Under the pieces are notes generated by a model that saw only the letters and a program-made list of their open reading frames with translations, ran no database searches and was not told the origin of the DNA. Below, one piece after another: positions 52,236-60,710 of a stretch of 64,000 nt of DNA (positions are counted from its first letter, which is position 1; each line of letters begins with the position of its first letter). The stretch is from an uncultured Collinsella sp. (GTDB taxonomy: Bacteria; Actinomycetota; Coriobacteriia; Coriobacteriales; Coriobacteriaceae), in contig CAAERQ010000025.1 of assembly GCA_900758475.1 (NCBI GenBank), positions 1 to 64,000 of the forward strand, given 5' to 3'. A program made the position numbers and the translations under genes.

Positions 52236-53423
52236 ATGTCGAGCCTCACCGGTAAGTCATTGAACCCTGTTATGAATCGCAGGAGCGTTATCGCGAGCGC
52301 AGCAGGTCTGGGGGCGATGTCCATTCTAGCTGGCTGCTCCTCCAACGGCGGCGACAGCGGTTCCGCTTCGAGCGACGCTTCGTTTAAGATCGGCACCATC
52401 GGCCCGCTGACCGGCGCCAACGCGTCCTACGGCAAGTCCGTTACCCAGGGTGTCGAGCTCGGCTGCAAGGATTTCTCGACCAAGGAGCTGCCGCTTGCCA
52501 GCAAGGCCGAGGATGACCAGGCCGATGGCGAGAAGGCCGTCAACGCCTTCAACACCCTGCTCGACTGGGGCATGCAGGCCCTCGTCGGTCCGACCACCAC
52601 GGGTGCGTCGGTTGCCGTTGCCGCAGAGTGTGGTAACGACCCCAAGACGTTCATGATCACCCCGTCCGCGTCCTCCGAGGACGTCACCGACGGCAAGGAT
52701 TGCGTCTTCCAGGTTTGCTTCAGCGACCCCAACCAGGGTGTCAACGCTGCCAAGTTCCTGGCGCAGAAGTATGCGGACGAGAAGTTCGTGCTGTTCTATA
52801 ACTCCGGCGACGCCTATTCTTCGGGCATCGCAGATTCCTTTAAGGCCCAGGCCGCTGAGTCCAAGCTCGAGATTGTCGACGAGGAGACCTTTAAGGACGA
52901 CTCCGCCACGAGCTTTACCAACCAACTGACCAAGGCCAAGCAGGCCGGCGCCACCATGATCTTTGCGCCGATCTACTACACGCCGGCGTCCGTTTTGCTC
53001 AAGAACGCCAAGGACATGGGCTACGACGTCAAGATGATGGGCTGCGACGGCATGGACGGCATCCTGGGCGTTGAGGGCTTCGACACCTCTCTGGCCGAGG
53101 GTCTGCTGCTCATGACCCCGTTCTCCGCCGATGACGAGAAGAACGCCGACTTCGTCAATGCCTATAAGGATAAGTACGGCGATACCCCCGACCAGTTTGC
53201 CGCCGACGCCTACGACGGCGTGCACGCGGTGGCCGAGGCCGTCAAGGAGGCCGGTCTTGGTGTCGACGCCGACCCGACCGAGGTCGCCGAGAAGCTGTCC
53301 AAGGCTATGCTCAAGATTACCGTTGACGGTCTGACCGGCAAGCTCACCTGGAACGATAAGGGCCAGGTCCAGAAGGAGCCCACGGCGTACGTCATCACCG
53401 ACGGCAAGTACGTACAGGCCTAA
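52236..53423 (+). CDS. livJ: Branched-chain amino acid ABC transporter substrate-binding lipoprotein
   Basis: A 395-residue type I periplasmic-binding-fold protein with a lipoprotein signal (LAGC, Cys34). The ligand-binding start is FKIGTIGPLTGANASYGKSV, followed by the GPTTTGASVAVA and FMITPSASS blocks of the LivJ family. GAGGAGAG precedes the ATG. First gene of a liv operon; ligand is probably leucine/isoleucine/valine, though related proteins bind other amino acids. AT-rich DNA upstream (52060-52150) likely carries the promoter, with a small stem (GTCGGG/CCCGAC, about 52196-52216) in the leader. Confidence 0.93.
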   Translation: MSSLTGKSLNPVMNRRSVIASAAGLGAMSILAGCSSNGGDSGSASSDASFKIGTIGPLTGANASYGKSVTQGVELGCKDFSTKELPLASKAEDDQADGEKAVNAFNTLLDWGMQALVGPTTTGASVAVAAECGNDPKTFMITPSASSEDVTDGKDCVFQVCFSDPNQGVNAAKFLAQKYADEKFVLFYNSGDAYSSGIADSFKAQAAESKLEIVDEETFKDDSATSFTNQLTKAKQAGATMIFAPIYYTPASVLLKNAKDMGYDVKMMGCDGMDGILGVEGFDTSLAEGLLLMTPFSADDEKNADFVNAYKDKYGDTPDQFAADAYDGVHAVAEAVKEAGLGVDADPTEVAEKLSKAMLKITVDGLTGKLTWNDKGQVQKEPTAYVITDGKYVQA

Positions 53424-53562
53424 TAGGCCGCCTTACATAGAGCGGTTTTGATCCCAAGCAGGGGAGGTTTTGGCCTTCCCTGCTTGCTTGGTATCTAGGG
53501 ACGATGTAACGTCCCTGTTTCATACATTAACTGGAAACCTATTCGAAAGGGGGATGTGGAAC

Positions 53563-54444
53563 ATGACGGTCTTTATCCAATACCTGGTCAACGGCCTGTC
53601 CATGGGCAGCGTCTACGCCATCATCGCGTTGGGCTACACCATGGTCTACGGTATCGCCAAGATGCTGAACTTCGCTCACGGCGACGTTATCATGGTCGGT
53701 GCCTATGTCTCGTTCTGCGCCACGTCGTATCTCGGCCTCCCGGGCTGGGCATCTGTAGTTCTCTCTTGTGTGGTCTGTACCGTTCTCGGTGTTCTCATCG
53801 AGGGTCTGGCATACAAGCCACTGCGCCAGGCGGGCCCGCTGGCCGTTCTGATCACGGCTATCGGCGTGTCTTACTTCCTGCAGAACGCCGCGCAGCTTCT
53901 GTGGGGCGCCACGCCCAAGAACTTCACTTCGCTCGTCACCTTCCAGGTGCCGGAGTTCTTGGCCAAGTTCAACGTAAGCGCCGTCTCGCTCGTCACCATC
54001 GTCGCCTGCCTGGTTATCATGGCCGGCCTGATGTTCTTTACAGGCAAGACCAAGATGGGCAAAGCTATGCGCGCCGTGTCCGAGGACAAGGCTGCCGCTC
54101 AGCTCATGGGCATCAACGTCAACCGCACCATCTCGATGACGTTTGCCATCGGCTCTGCCCTTGCCGCCATCGCCGGCGTGCTCCTGTGCTCCTACTCGCC
54201 GGTGCTGCAGCCTACGACGGGTGCCATGCCTGGCATCAAGGCCTTCGACGCCGCCGTCTTCGGTGGCATCGGCTCCATCCCCGGCGCCTTTGTCGGTGGC
54301 ATTCTCATCGGCATCATCGAGGCGATGGCGCAGGCCTACATTTCCACGAGTCTTGCCAACTCCATCGTCTTTGGTGTTCTGATCATCGTCCTGCTCGTCA
54401 AGCCTGCCGGCCTCTTGGGCAAGTACGTCCCCGAGAAGGTGTAG
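53563..54444 (+). CDS. livH: Branched-chain amino acid ABC transporter permease LivH
   Basis: A 293-residue inner-membrane permease. The LivH hallmarks are QYLVNGLSMGSVYAIIALGYTMVYGIAKMLNFAHGD near the start and the EAA-like loop MGKAMRAVSEDKAAAQLMGINV. It forms the channel with LivM. ATG 53563 is placed 9 bases after AAAGGGGG; in-frame starts at 53554 and 53470 are less likely. It follows livJ after 139 bases and precedes livM directly. Confidence 0.93.
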   Translation: MTVFIQYLVNGLSMGSVYAIIALGYTMVYGIAKMLNFAHGDVIMVGAYVSFCATSYLGLPGWASVVLSCVVCTVLGVLIEGLAYKPLRQAGPLAVLITAIGVSYFLQNAAQLLWGATPKNFTSLVTFQVPEFLAKFNVSAVSLVTIVACLVIMAGLMFFTGKTKMGKAMRAVSEDKAAAQLMGINVNRTISMTFAIGSALAAIAGVLLCSYSPVLQPTTGAMPGIKAFDAAVFGGIGSIPGAFVGGILIGIIEAMAQAYISTSLANSIVFGVLIIVLLVKPAGLLGKYVPEKV

Positions 54445-55533
54445 GTGAGCGGTATGAAGTTTCTTAAAGACAAGCAGACGCGTCACGATTTTGTCACGTA
54501 CGCAATGTGCATCGTGGCCTTCGCCATCGTGTTCTTTATGCAGTCCAACCATATGATCCCGCGCATGATCGCCGGTCAGTTGGTTCCCATTACGGCCTAT
54601 ATTGTCATGGCCATTTCCCTCAACCTCGTCGTCGGCATCGCGGGCGACCTGTCGCTGGGCCATGCGGGCTTTATGAGCGTCGGCGCCTATACGGGAATCG
54701 TTACCGCCGTCGCGCTGGAGAGCGCCGTTCCCTCCGATCCGGTGCGCCTTGTCATCAGCATCGTGGTCGGTGCTATCGCCGCTGCCGTCTTGGGCTTCTT
54801 GATCGGTATCCCGGTCCTGCGCCTGAGAGGCGACTATCTGGCCATCGTGACCCTGGCTTTTGGCGAGATCATCAAAGAGATCGTCACTTGCCTTATCGTG
54901 GGTGTCGACTCGCGCGGCCTGCACGTGATCTTTAACATCACGGGCAACTCTACGATCGACGACCTGCACCTGCTCGAGGACGGCACCGCCATCATCAAGG
55001 GCGCCCAGGGCGCCTCGGGCGTGTCGACGTACTCGACCTTCCTCGCCGGTGCCATCCTGGTCATGGTCGCACTCGTGATTGTGCTCAACCTGGTTCGCAG
55101 CCGTACCGGCCGTGCCATTATGGCCGTGCGCGATAACAAGATTGCAGCCGAGTCCGTAGGCATCTCCGTCACCGAGTACCGCATGATCGCCTTCGTGGTT
55201 TCCGCTGCCCTCGCCGGTGCTGCCGGAGCTCTCTTCGGCGGTAACTTCTCGCAGCTCTCCGCCACCAAGTTCGACTTCAACACGTCCATTCTCATCCTGG
55301 TGTTCGTGGTCCTGGGCGGTCTGGGCAATATGCGCGGCTCCGTCATCGCGGCGGCGCTGCTCACGGTGCTTCCCGAGCTGCTCCGTCAGTTCTCGGACTA
55401 CCGCATGCTCATCTACGCCATCGTGCTGATCCTGGTCATGATTTTTACCAACAACCCGCAGCTCAAGGCGTTCTTCGGTCGCGTCAAGGACCGCTTTGCT
55501 TCCAAGAAGGAGGTGGCAGCCGATGCCCAGTAA
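54445..55533 (+). CDS. livM: Branched-chain amino acid ABC transporter permease LivM
   Basis: A 362-residue permease partner of LivH. Visible features are AISLNLVVGIAGDLSLGHAGFMSVGAYTG, the long extracytoplasmic loop with DDLHLLEDGTAI, and the cytoplasmic coupling loop SRTGRAIMAVRDNKIAAESVGI. It starts at GTG right after the livH stop; ATG 54454 is an alternative. Its 3' end overlaps the livG start. Confidence 0.93.
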   Translation: MSGMKFLKDKQTRHDFVTYAMCIVAFAIVFFMQSNHMIPRMIAGQLVPITAYIVMAISLNLVVGIAGDLSLGHAGFMSVGAYTGIVTAVALESAVPSDPVRLVISIVVGAIAAAVLGFLIGIPVLRLRGDYLAIVTLAFGEIIKEIVTCLIVGVDSRGLHVIFNITGNSTIDDLHLLEDGTAIIKGAQGASGVSTYSTFLAGAILVMVALVIVLNLVRSRTGRAIMAVRDNKIAAESVGISVTEYRMIAFVVSAALAGAAGALFGGNFSQLSATKFDFNTSILILVFVVLGGLGNMRGSVIAAALLTVLPELLRQFSDYRMLIYAIVLILVMIFTNNPQLKAFFGRVKDRFASKKEVAADAQ

Positions 55534-56383
55534 ATTTGAGTTCAAGAAGGGCAAGATGGTCCCGTATCCTTCTGGCGCCATCGTTCCCGACCGCGACCTG
55601 GGCGAGCGCCCTGCACTCGAGTGCATCCACCTGGGCATTGAATTCGGCGGCCTTAAGGCAGTCGACGACTTTAGCCTGACCATCGGCAAGACCGAGATCG
55701 CCGGTCTCATCGGCCCCAACGGGGCCGGTAAGACCACGGTCTTCAACCTGCTCACCAAGGTGTACCAGCCCACGCACGGCACCATCCTGCTCGACGGCGA
55801 GGACACCTCGGGCAAGTCGGTCTACCAGGTCAACCGCATGGGTATTGCCCGTACCTTCCAGAACATTCGCCTGTTCAACACCATGACGGTGGAGGATAAC
55901 GTTAAGGTCGGCCTGCATAACCAGGAGCGTTACTCCGGCTTTGAGGGCGTGCTGCGCCTGCCGACGTATTGGAAGCACGAGAAGGCTGCTCACGAGCGCG
56001 CCATGGAGCTGCTGTCCATCTTTGATATGGAGCATCTGGCAAACGAGCAGGCCGGATCGCTGCCTTACGGCGCTCAGCGTCGTCTGGAGATCGTCCGCGC
56101 GCTTGCCACCAACCCCAAACTGCTGCTGCTCGACGAGCCTGCCGCCGGCATGAACCCGTCCGAGACTGCGGAGCTCATGGAGAACATCGTCAAGATTCGC
56201 GACACCTTCGGCATTGCCATCATGCTTATCGAGCACGACATGTCGCTCGTCATGAATATTTGCGAGGGTATCTGCGTGCTCAACTTTGGTAAGGTCATCG
56301 CCAAGGGCACGGCCGAGGAAATCCAGAACAACGACGCCGTTATCGAGGCATATCTGGGCAAGCAGGATAAGGGGGAGAACTAA
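55523..56383 (+). CDS. livG: Branched-chain amino acid ABC transporter ATPase LivG
   Basis: A 286-residue ATPase with Walker A GPNGAGKT (64-71), the LivG-type signature LPYGAQRRLEI replacing LSGGQ, and Walker B LLLLDEPAAGMNP. The N-terminal 30 residues (KFEFKKGKMVPYPSGAIVP) extend beyond the usual LivG start. ATG 55523 overlaps livM and follows AAGGAGG. Confidence 0.94.
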   Translation: MPSKFEFKKGKMVPYPSGAIVPDRDLGERPALECIHLGIEFGGLKAVDDFSLTIGKTEIAGLIGPNGAGKTTVFNLLTKVYQPTHGTILLDGEDTSGKSVYQVNRMGIARTFQNIRLFNTMTVEDNVKVGLHNQERYSGFEGVLRLPTYWKHEKAAHERAMELLSIFDMEHLANEQAGSLPYGAQRRLEIVRALATNPKLLLLDEPAAGMNPSETAELMENIVKIRDTFGIAIMLIEHDMSLVMNICEGICVLNFGKVIAKGTAEEIQNNDAVIEAYLGKQDKGEN

Positions 56384-57097
56384 ATGGCAGAGCCGATGCT
56401 TTCCGTCTACAACATCAACGTCTGGTACGGCGCCATCCACGCCATCAAGGACATCTCCTTTAACGTCAACGAGGGCGAGATCGTTGCTCTGATCGGTGCG
56501 AACGGTGCTGGTAAGTCCACAACGCTCAAGACCGTCTCGGGCCTGCTGCGCTCCAAGACCGGCTCCATCAAGTTTATGGGCGAAGACATTACCCATACGC
56601 CGGCTGACAAGCTGGTGGGCAAGGGCCTGGCCCAGGTGCCCGAGGGCCGTCGCGCCTTTCTGCAGATGACGGTCGAGGAGAACCTGGAGATGGGCGCCTA
56701 TACACAGCCCAAGTCCACGGTGGCTCCGGGCCTGGAGCGCGTCTACGAGCAGTTCCCGCGCCTTAAGGAGCGTCGTCGCCAGGTCGCCGGCACCCTTTCG
56801 GGCGGCGAGCAGCAGATGCTCGTTATGGGTCGCGCCCTTATGAGTAACCCCAAGCTGCTCATGCTCGACGAGCCTTCCATGGGCTTGGCGCCGATTCTGA
56901 TTGAGCAGATCTTCCAGATTGTCGAGGACCTGCACAAGGCCGGCACCACGGTGCTTCTGGTCGAGCAAAACGCACAGATGGCGCTCTCGATCGCTACGCG
57001 CGGTTACGTGCTCGAGACCGGCAAGATCACCATGACCGGCACGGGCCAAGAACTCCTGCACGACGACAACGTCCGCAAAGCGTATCTTGGTGGTTAA
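56384..57097 (+). CDS. livF: Branched-chain amino acid ABC transporter ATPase LivF
   Basis: A 237-residue ATPase with Walker A GANGAGKS (38-45), signature LSGGEQQM, and Walker B LLMLDEPSMGLAP. Its ATG follows the livG stop without gap. Together with LivG it powers the LivHM permease. A strong terminator ends the operon 13 bases downstream. Confidence 0.95.
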   Translation: MAEPMLSVYNINVWYGAIHAIKDISFNVNEGEIVALIGANGAGKSTTLKTVSGLLRSKTGSIKFMGEDITHTPADKLVGKGLAQVPEGRRAFLQMTVEENLEMGAYTQPKSTVAPGLERVYEQFPRLKERRRQVAGTLSGGEQQMLVMGRALMSNPKLLMLDEPSMGLAPILIEQIFQIVEDLHKAGTTVLLVEQNAQMALSIATRGYVLETGKITMTGTGQELLHDDNVRKAYLGG

Positions 57098-57110
57098 TCC
57101 ATTCAACAAA

Positions 57111-57144
57111 GGGGCGCTGACTATCTCGGTCAGCGCCCCTTTTT
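57111..57144 (+). terminator. Rho-independent terminator of liv operon
   Basis: GGGGCGCTGAC (57111-57121) and GTCAGCGCCCC (57129-57139) form a perfect 11-bp stem followed by TTTTT. Confidence 0.92.
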
Positions 57145-57239
57145 AAGTTGCGGTGAAATAGGGACTAATTGGGGGTTCCAGACGCCAAAACAGTCCCTAT
57201 TCCACCGCAACTTCATGGGAGCGTGCGACAATGCCCGTC
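57141..57239. repeat. 99-bp repeat family B, copy 1 (palindromic, GGGACT core)
   Basis: The unit contains the inverted pair GTTGCGGTGAAATAGGGACT and AGTCCCTATTCCACCGCAAC (57147-57212, one unpaired position). It continues through a conserved tail, TTCATGGG...TG.GACAATGCCCGTC. It matches copy 2 at 59071-59169 without gaps, differing at roughly a dozen positions. It starts in the T tract of the liv terminator. Confidence 0.88.
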
Positions 57240-57255
57240 CCAAATTAGCAACCCT

Positions 57256-57276
57256 AAGAACGTCTCCAACGGCTAC
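57256..57276. repeat. Half-arm of palindrome family A
   Basis: AAGAACGTCTCCAACGGCTAC differs at two positions from the right arm of repeat A at 703-723. No matching left arm is present, so this is a decayed or partial copy next to repeat B. Confidence 0.55.
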
Positions 57277-57285
57277 TCTTTGCCT

Positions 57286-57325
57286 CAAAATAGGCCCCGT
57301 TCTGGAGTGTTTCGGAACGGGGCCT
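57286..57325 (-). terminator. Rho-independent terminator of surface-receptor gene
   Basis: In the minus sense AGGCCCCGTTC and GAACGGGGCCT form a perfect 11-bp stem (57292-57325), followed by ATTTTGAGG. Confidence 0.85.
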
Positions 57326-57355
57326 TGGTGGCTGGGGGCTATTGGGTTTTGTTCG

Positions 57356-58945
57356 CTAGTCTACCTTTTGTCCGCATGTGGGGCAGAACTGGGCTTCGGG
57401 TGCGAGCGGGGTTCCGCAGTGACGGCAGAAGCGGGCAGGCTCGCTTGGAGCTGCCGGCATCGTCGGTGCCGCGGGCGCCACGGCGTTCTGCTGGGAGCGC
57501 TTCTGGCGACGGCGCTGCTTGCGCTGAGGCTTGGGGGCTGCGGCTGTCGTACCGTTCGCGGCCTTCGCGCGTTTTTTGCGGATGCAAAGGACAACAATCG
57601 CGCCACCGATGATGAGGACGATCGCCACGCCACCGCCAATAACAAACGGTAGGTGAGTCTGGACAAAGTACAGCACATCCTCGGGCAGGGAATGGGGGAT
57701 ATTGGACTTATAGATGTTCACGTGGACCGTCGCAGGGTCGTTTTCATCGTTATAGGTTTCCAAAATCCTACGATCACCGTCCATGAACCAAAGATCGGAC
57801 CAATGAGAGCCAAACTCGCTCTTTGCTCCGGTTTTTGCATCAGCTAGGCATGCCGAGTCTTTGTCACCATCTGTGCTTACTCCGAGCAGGGCCTTACCGT
57901 CATGTGAGATGTCTTTGAGGTATCCACCGCCGAAGGGGAAGGCGGTCGAGCTAATAATCTCTTCCTTTCCCAAATCATAGACGCCAACGTTTGCATCATT
58001 ATCGTTTAGGTCGTAATAACCTTCAGCCTCTTCAAATAGCTCGTTTGACCCTCTTTTTATATAGATTGGGTAGAACTTGACTGATTCCGAGTAGAAATTA
58101 TTAGGAGCATGCTCATCGTCATTGAGAAGAACGCTCATGTTTCCGTCGCGGTCAGCTTTTATTAGTGCAATGTCGCTCTGAAGATAAATGTCGTCCGAGT
58201 TAGAACTGAGGGTAATGTTGTAGATATTCGAAGACCTATTATCCTTTTTTACGTTGACGGTCTTTAATTCTGTTGACCCTGTATCACAGTTGAAAACCCT
58301 AAGTGCAACGACGCCGTCCTCGGTATTGTCCTGTAAGGCATATAGGCGGCTCATGTCTTTTGAGTAACTGTAGTACCACCAAGAGTCATCTTTATCTGGC
58401 TGGTATGTCTGGACCAGTTTGTCGGATTCAAGATCATAGATTTCGACCAATTTAGGATCGTCTTCATCGTCATAGTGCTCCACAGCAGCCCTATTGCCAT
58501 CATCGGAGACGGTTACATCGGTGTAGGCATATTTGGCCGAAGTGATGGGATGGACTGTTTGGGTCTGGTTGTCTGGTGAGAATACGAATAAATTATTACC
58601 GTCTTCCCAGTAGAGCTGATCGCTATCGGTGAGATATGCGTAATCAAGGCATTCATCTGATATATCGATGGGGCTCATGCTGCCATCATCGAAATTGATG
58701 AGGGATATTGTCTTTCGGTTGAAATCGTCATCGCAGTCGTACAGATAGCCGAACTTTGTATGGCCGTTCGTGCGGATATCCGAGTATTCACTACTTACCT
58801 TAAAGTTATACGACTTCTCAAGCTCAGGCGTCGGTGCGCTGCCGCTGGCTAATGCTGCTGGAGGGGCTGCGAGCGGAGACAAGGCCGCGATCAGGCCGAT
58901 GGCGACTGCTGCGATCCTTCCGCTCTTATGGATGCTCTTAAACAT
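57356..58945 (-). CDS. Secreted beta-propeller-like receptor with one membrane helix and cytosolic zinc ribbon
   Basis: The 529-residue protein has a signal peptide (1-33, ending ALAS). An extracellular beta-rich domain of about 370 residues has repeated strand-turn units rich in Asp, Tyr and Ser, suggestive of a WD/PD40-type propeller. A single membrane helix follows (about 427-450, VIGGGVAIVLIIGGAIVVLCI), then a basic stretch (KRAKAANG...QRKQRRRQKRS) and a C-terminal zinc ribbon, CRHC (about 508-511) and CPTC (about 523-526). Topology suggests outside-in signalling. The extracellular part has markedly lower GC than neighbouring genes, pointing to transfer. It is bracketed by the two direct copies of the 99-bp repeat. 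No named family was recognised for the ectodomain. Confidence 0.75.
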   Translation of the reverse strand: MFKSIHKSGRIAAVAIGLIAALSPLAAPPAALASGSAPTPELEKSYNFKVSSEYSDIRTNGHTKFGYLYDCDDDFNRKTISLINFDDGSMSPIDISDECLDYAYLTDSDQLYWEDGNNLFVFSPDNQTQTVHPITSAKYAYTDVTVSDDGNRAAVEHYDDEDDPKLVEIYDLESDKLVQTYQPDKDDSWWYYSYSKDMSRLYALQDNTEDGVVALRVFNCDTGSTELKTVNVKKDNRSSNIYNITLSSNSDDIYLQSDIALIKADRDGNMSVLLNDDEHAPNNFYSESVKFYPIYIKRGSNELFEEAEGYYDLNDNDANVGVYDLGKEEIISSTAFPFGGGYLKDISHDGKALLGVSTDGDKDSACLADAKTGAKSEFGSHWSDLWFMDGDRRILETYNDENDPATVHVNIYKSNIPHSLPEDVLYFVQTHLPFVIGGGVAIVLIIGGAIVVLCIRKKRAKAANGTTAAAPKPQRKQRRRQKRSQQNAVAPAAPTMPAAPSEPARFCRHCGTPLAPEAQFCPTCGQKVD

Positions 58946-59070
58946 GGCAATCCTTTCCTCTGGATTCGAATGACGATACTGCCATGGTTAATCGGGATTC
59001 CGAAATCTTGTTGCGCAACATTCACCATCGGCAACATTTTTCGGCCAGTTGCGCCGCCCTCAAGGGAACA

Positions 59071-59169
59071 TTTTGAGTTGCGGTGAAATAGGGACTAAAT
59101 GAAGGCTCCAGAGGCCAAAACAGTTCCTATTCCACCGCAACTTCATGGGGATGTGTGACAATGCCCGTC
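59071..59169. repeat. 99-bp repeat family B, copy 2
   Basis: It has the same orientation and length as copy 1, offset by exactly 1930 bases. The arm pair GTTGCGGTGAAATAGGGACT / AGTTCCTATTCCACCGCAAC is conserved, and the ATG..TG.GACAATGCCCGTC tail is kept. It lies immediately upstream of cutC. Confidence 0.88.
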
Positions 59170-59201
59170 GGAAAACATCTGCTGTCTTTGGGGGCCTATC
59201 T

Positions 59202-59879
59202 ATGCTGTACGAGTTTTGTGCCGAGAACTTTGAGCGAGTGCCGGCGGCCATCGAGGCCGGTGCGGGGCGCATTGAGCTGTGTGACAACCTCGCCGTCGGT
59301 GGCACCACGCCTTCCGCCGGCGTTATTAGCGCTACGGTCAGCTACGCTCACGAGCATGACGCGCGAGTGATGTGCATGATTCGTCCGCGTGGTGGCGATT
59401 TTCATTACAACCAGGACGAGCTGCGCATGATGGAGATGGACCTGGGCCTTGCTGTGAGCGCCGGCGTTGACGGCCTGGTCTTTGGCTGCTGCAAGCCCTG
59501 TGCCGGCGGCTGGGCGCTCGACGAGCTCACCCTCGGCGCCCTCGTTATGGCTACGGGCTGCGCGACCGAGGAGTGCAAGCGCGAATCCCTTGACATCACC
59601 TTCCACATGGCATTTGACCAGCTCTCGCCCGAGGCTCAGCTCGATGCGATTGATACACTTGCCGACTGCGGCGTTACGCGCATCCTCACGCATGGCGGCG
59701 CGGCCGGTACGCCGATCGAGGACAATTTCGATCACCTGGCTCGTTTAATCGAGTATGCGGGCGATCGTTTGACCATCCTTCCCGGCGGCGGCATCACTAC
59801 GGCAAATCGCGACGCGGTCGCGGCGGCGTTAGGCGTCTTCGAGCTCCATGGCACCAAGATCGTGCCGCTGGAGGTGTAG
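59202..59879 (+). CDS. cutC: Copper homeostasis protein CutC family
   Basis: The 225-residue TIM-barrel protein has the CutC start LYEFCAENFERVPAAIEAGAGRIELCDNLAVGGTTPS, the RPRGGDFHYN block and the late RILTHGGAAGTPIED and ILPGGGI segments. CutC binds Cu(I) in some organisms, but its physiological function is disputed. ATG 59202 is preceded by GGGGG; an upstream ATG at 59145 lies inside repeat copy 2 and is not favoured. It is followed 3 bases later by the DUF4931 gene. Confidence 0.92.
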   Translation: MLYEFCAENFERVPAAIEAGAGRIELCDNLAVGGTTPSAGVISATVSYAHEHDARVMCMIRPRGGDFHYNQDELRMMEMDLGLAVSAGVDGLVFGCCKPCAGGWALDELTLGALVMATGCATEECKRESLDITFHMAFDQLSPEAQLDAIDTLADCGVTRILTHGGAAGTPIEDNFDHLARLIEYAGDRLTILPGGGITTANRDAVAAALGVFELHGTKIVPLEV

Positions 59880-59882
59880 TCC

Positions 59883-60680
59883 GTGGCGCTCGTATTTGAC
59901 GTTCAGCAGGCGAGCGGCAAGCCCGACGATAATCGTCGCCCTGGCACCGCGTGCCCTTTTTGCGACACGGAGGGGCTTGCCAACATCATCCAGCGCGATG
60001 GTGACTGCATCTGGCTCGAGAATAAGTTCAGGACCTTGCGGGCCACACGTCAGACCGTATTGATCGAGTCTGCCAATCACGACGCCGACCTGGTGACCTA
60101 TGAACCGGATGAGCTGCACCATGTGATGAGGTTTGCCCTGGGCTGTTGGCAGCAGATGATCGATTCCCAACAGTACCGCAGTGTGCTCATGTACAAGAAC
60201 AAGGGCCCGCTTTCGGGCGGCAGCCTCGTCCATCCGCATATGCAGATTGTGGGTCTGGAGCGGGAGGACGGTTATGCAGCACTAGCCCCCGCCAACTTCG
60301 AAGGCATTGATGTTTGGCGACACGGGAGGGTTGCAGTCAACATCTCAACCGAGCCGATCATGGGGTTCTTTGAGGTCAACGTCTCGGCTCCACAGGGAAT
60401 CGCCGCCAGCGACGACGCCCGCGACCAAGCCGAAGCGGACCTGTTTGCCGATGCGATTCAGGTGACCCTGCGCTATATCCTGCACGAGCACCACGGCGGT
60501 CGCGCGGAGTCGTACAACTTGTTCTTCTACCACATGGACGGCCGGACCATTGCCAAGGCGCTGCCACGTTGGGTGGTATCGCCCTACTTTGTGGGCTATC
60601 GTCTGGCCCAGGTCAATGCCGAGACAACGCTCGATGTCGATGCTGAGCGCCTACGCGCGCATCTGGAAACGCTCGTATAG
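59883..60680 (+). CDS. DUF4931 / HIT-like (galactose-1-phosphate uridylyltransferase-like) protein
   Basis: The 265-residue protein has an N-terminal CPFC metal-binding pair (about 24-27) and the histidine-triad-like SGGSLVHPHMQIVG segment characteristic of GalT/HIT nucleotidyl transferases. A GalT-like second half follows. It corresponds to the DUF4931 family of unknown substrate. GTG 59883 follows the cutC stop by 3 bases, so the two are co-transcribed. Confidence 0.82.
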   Translation: MALVFDVQQASGKPDDNRRPGTACPFCDTEGLANIIQRDGDCIWLENKFRTLRATRQTVLIESANHDADLVTYEPDELHHVMRFALGCWQQMIDSQQYRSVLMYKNKGPLSGGSLVHPHMQIVGLEREDGYAALAPANFEGIDVWRHGRVAVNISTEPIMGFFEVNVSAPQGIAASDDARDQAEADLFADAIQVTLRYILHEHHGGRAESYNLFFYHMDGRTIAKALPRWVVSPYFVGYRLAQVNAETTLDVDAERLRAHLETLV

Positions 60681-60710
60681 CAAGGCGAGCGCCTGCGCAA
60701 AGTGTGCTGC

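Noticed and set aside
53539..55815. 758-codon open frame on the minus strand
   Set aside because: It is antisense to livH, livM and livG, which are unambiguous. The frame reflects codon bias only.
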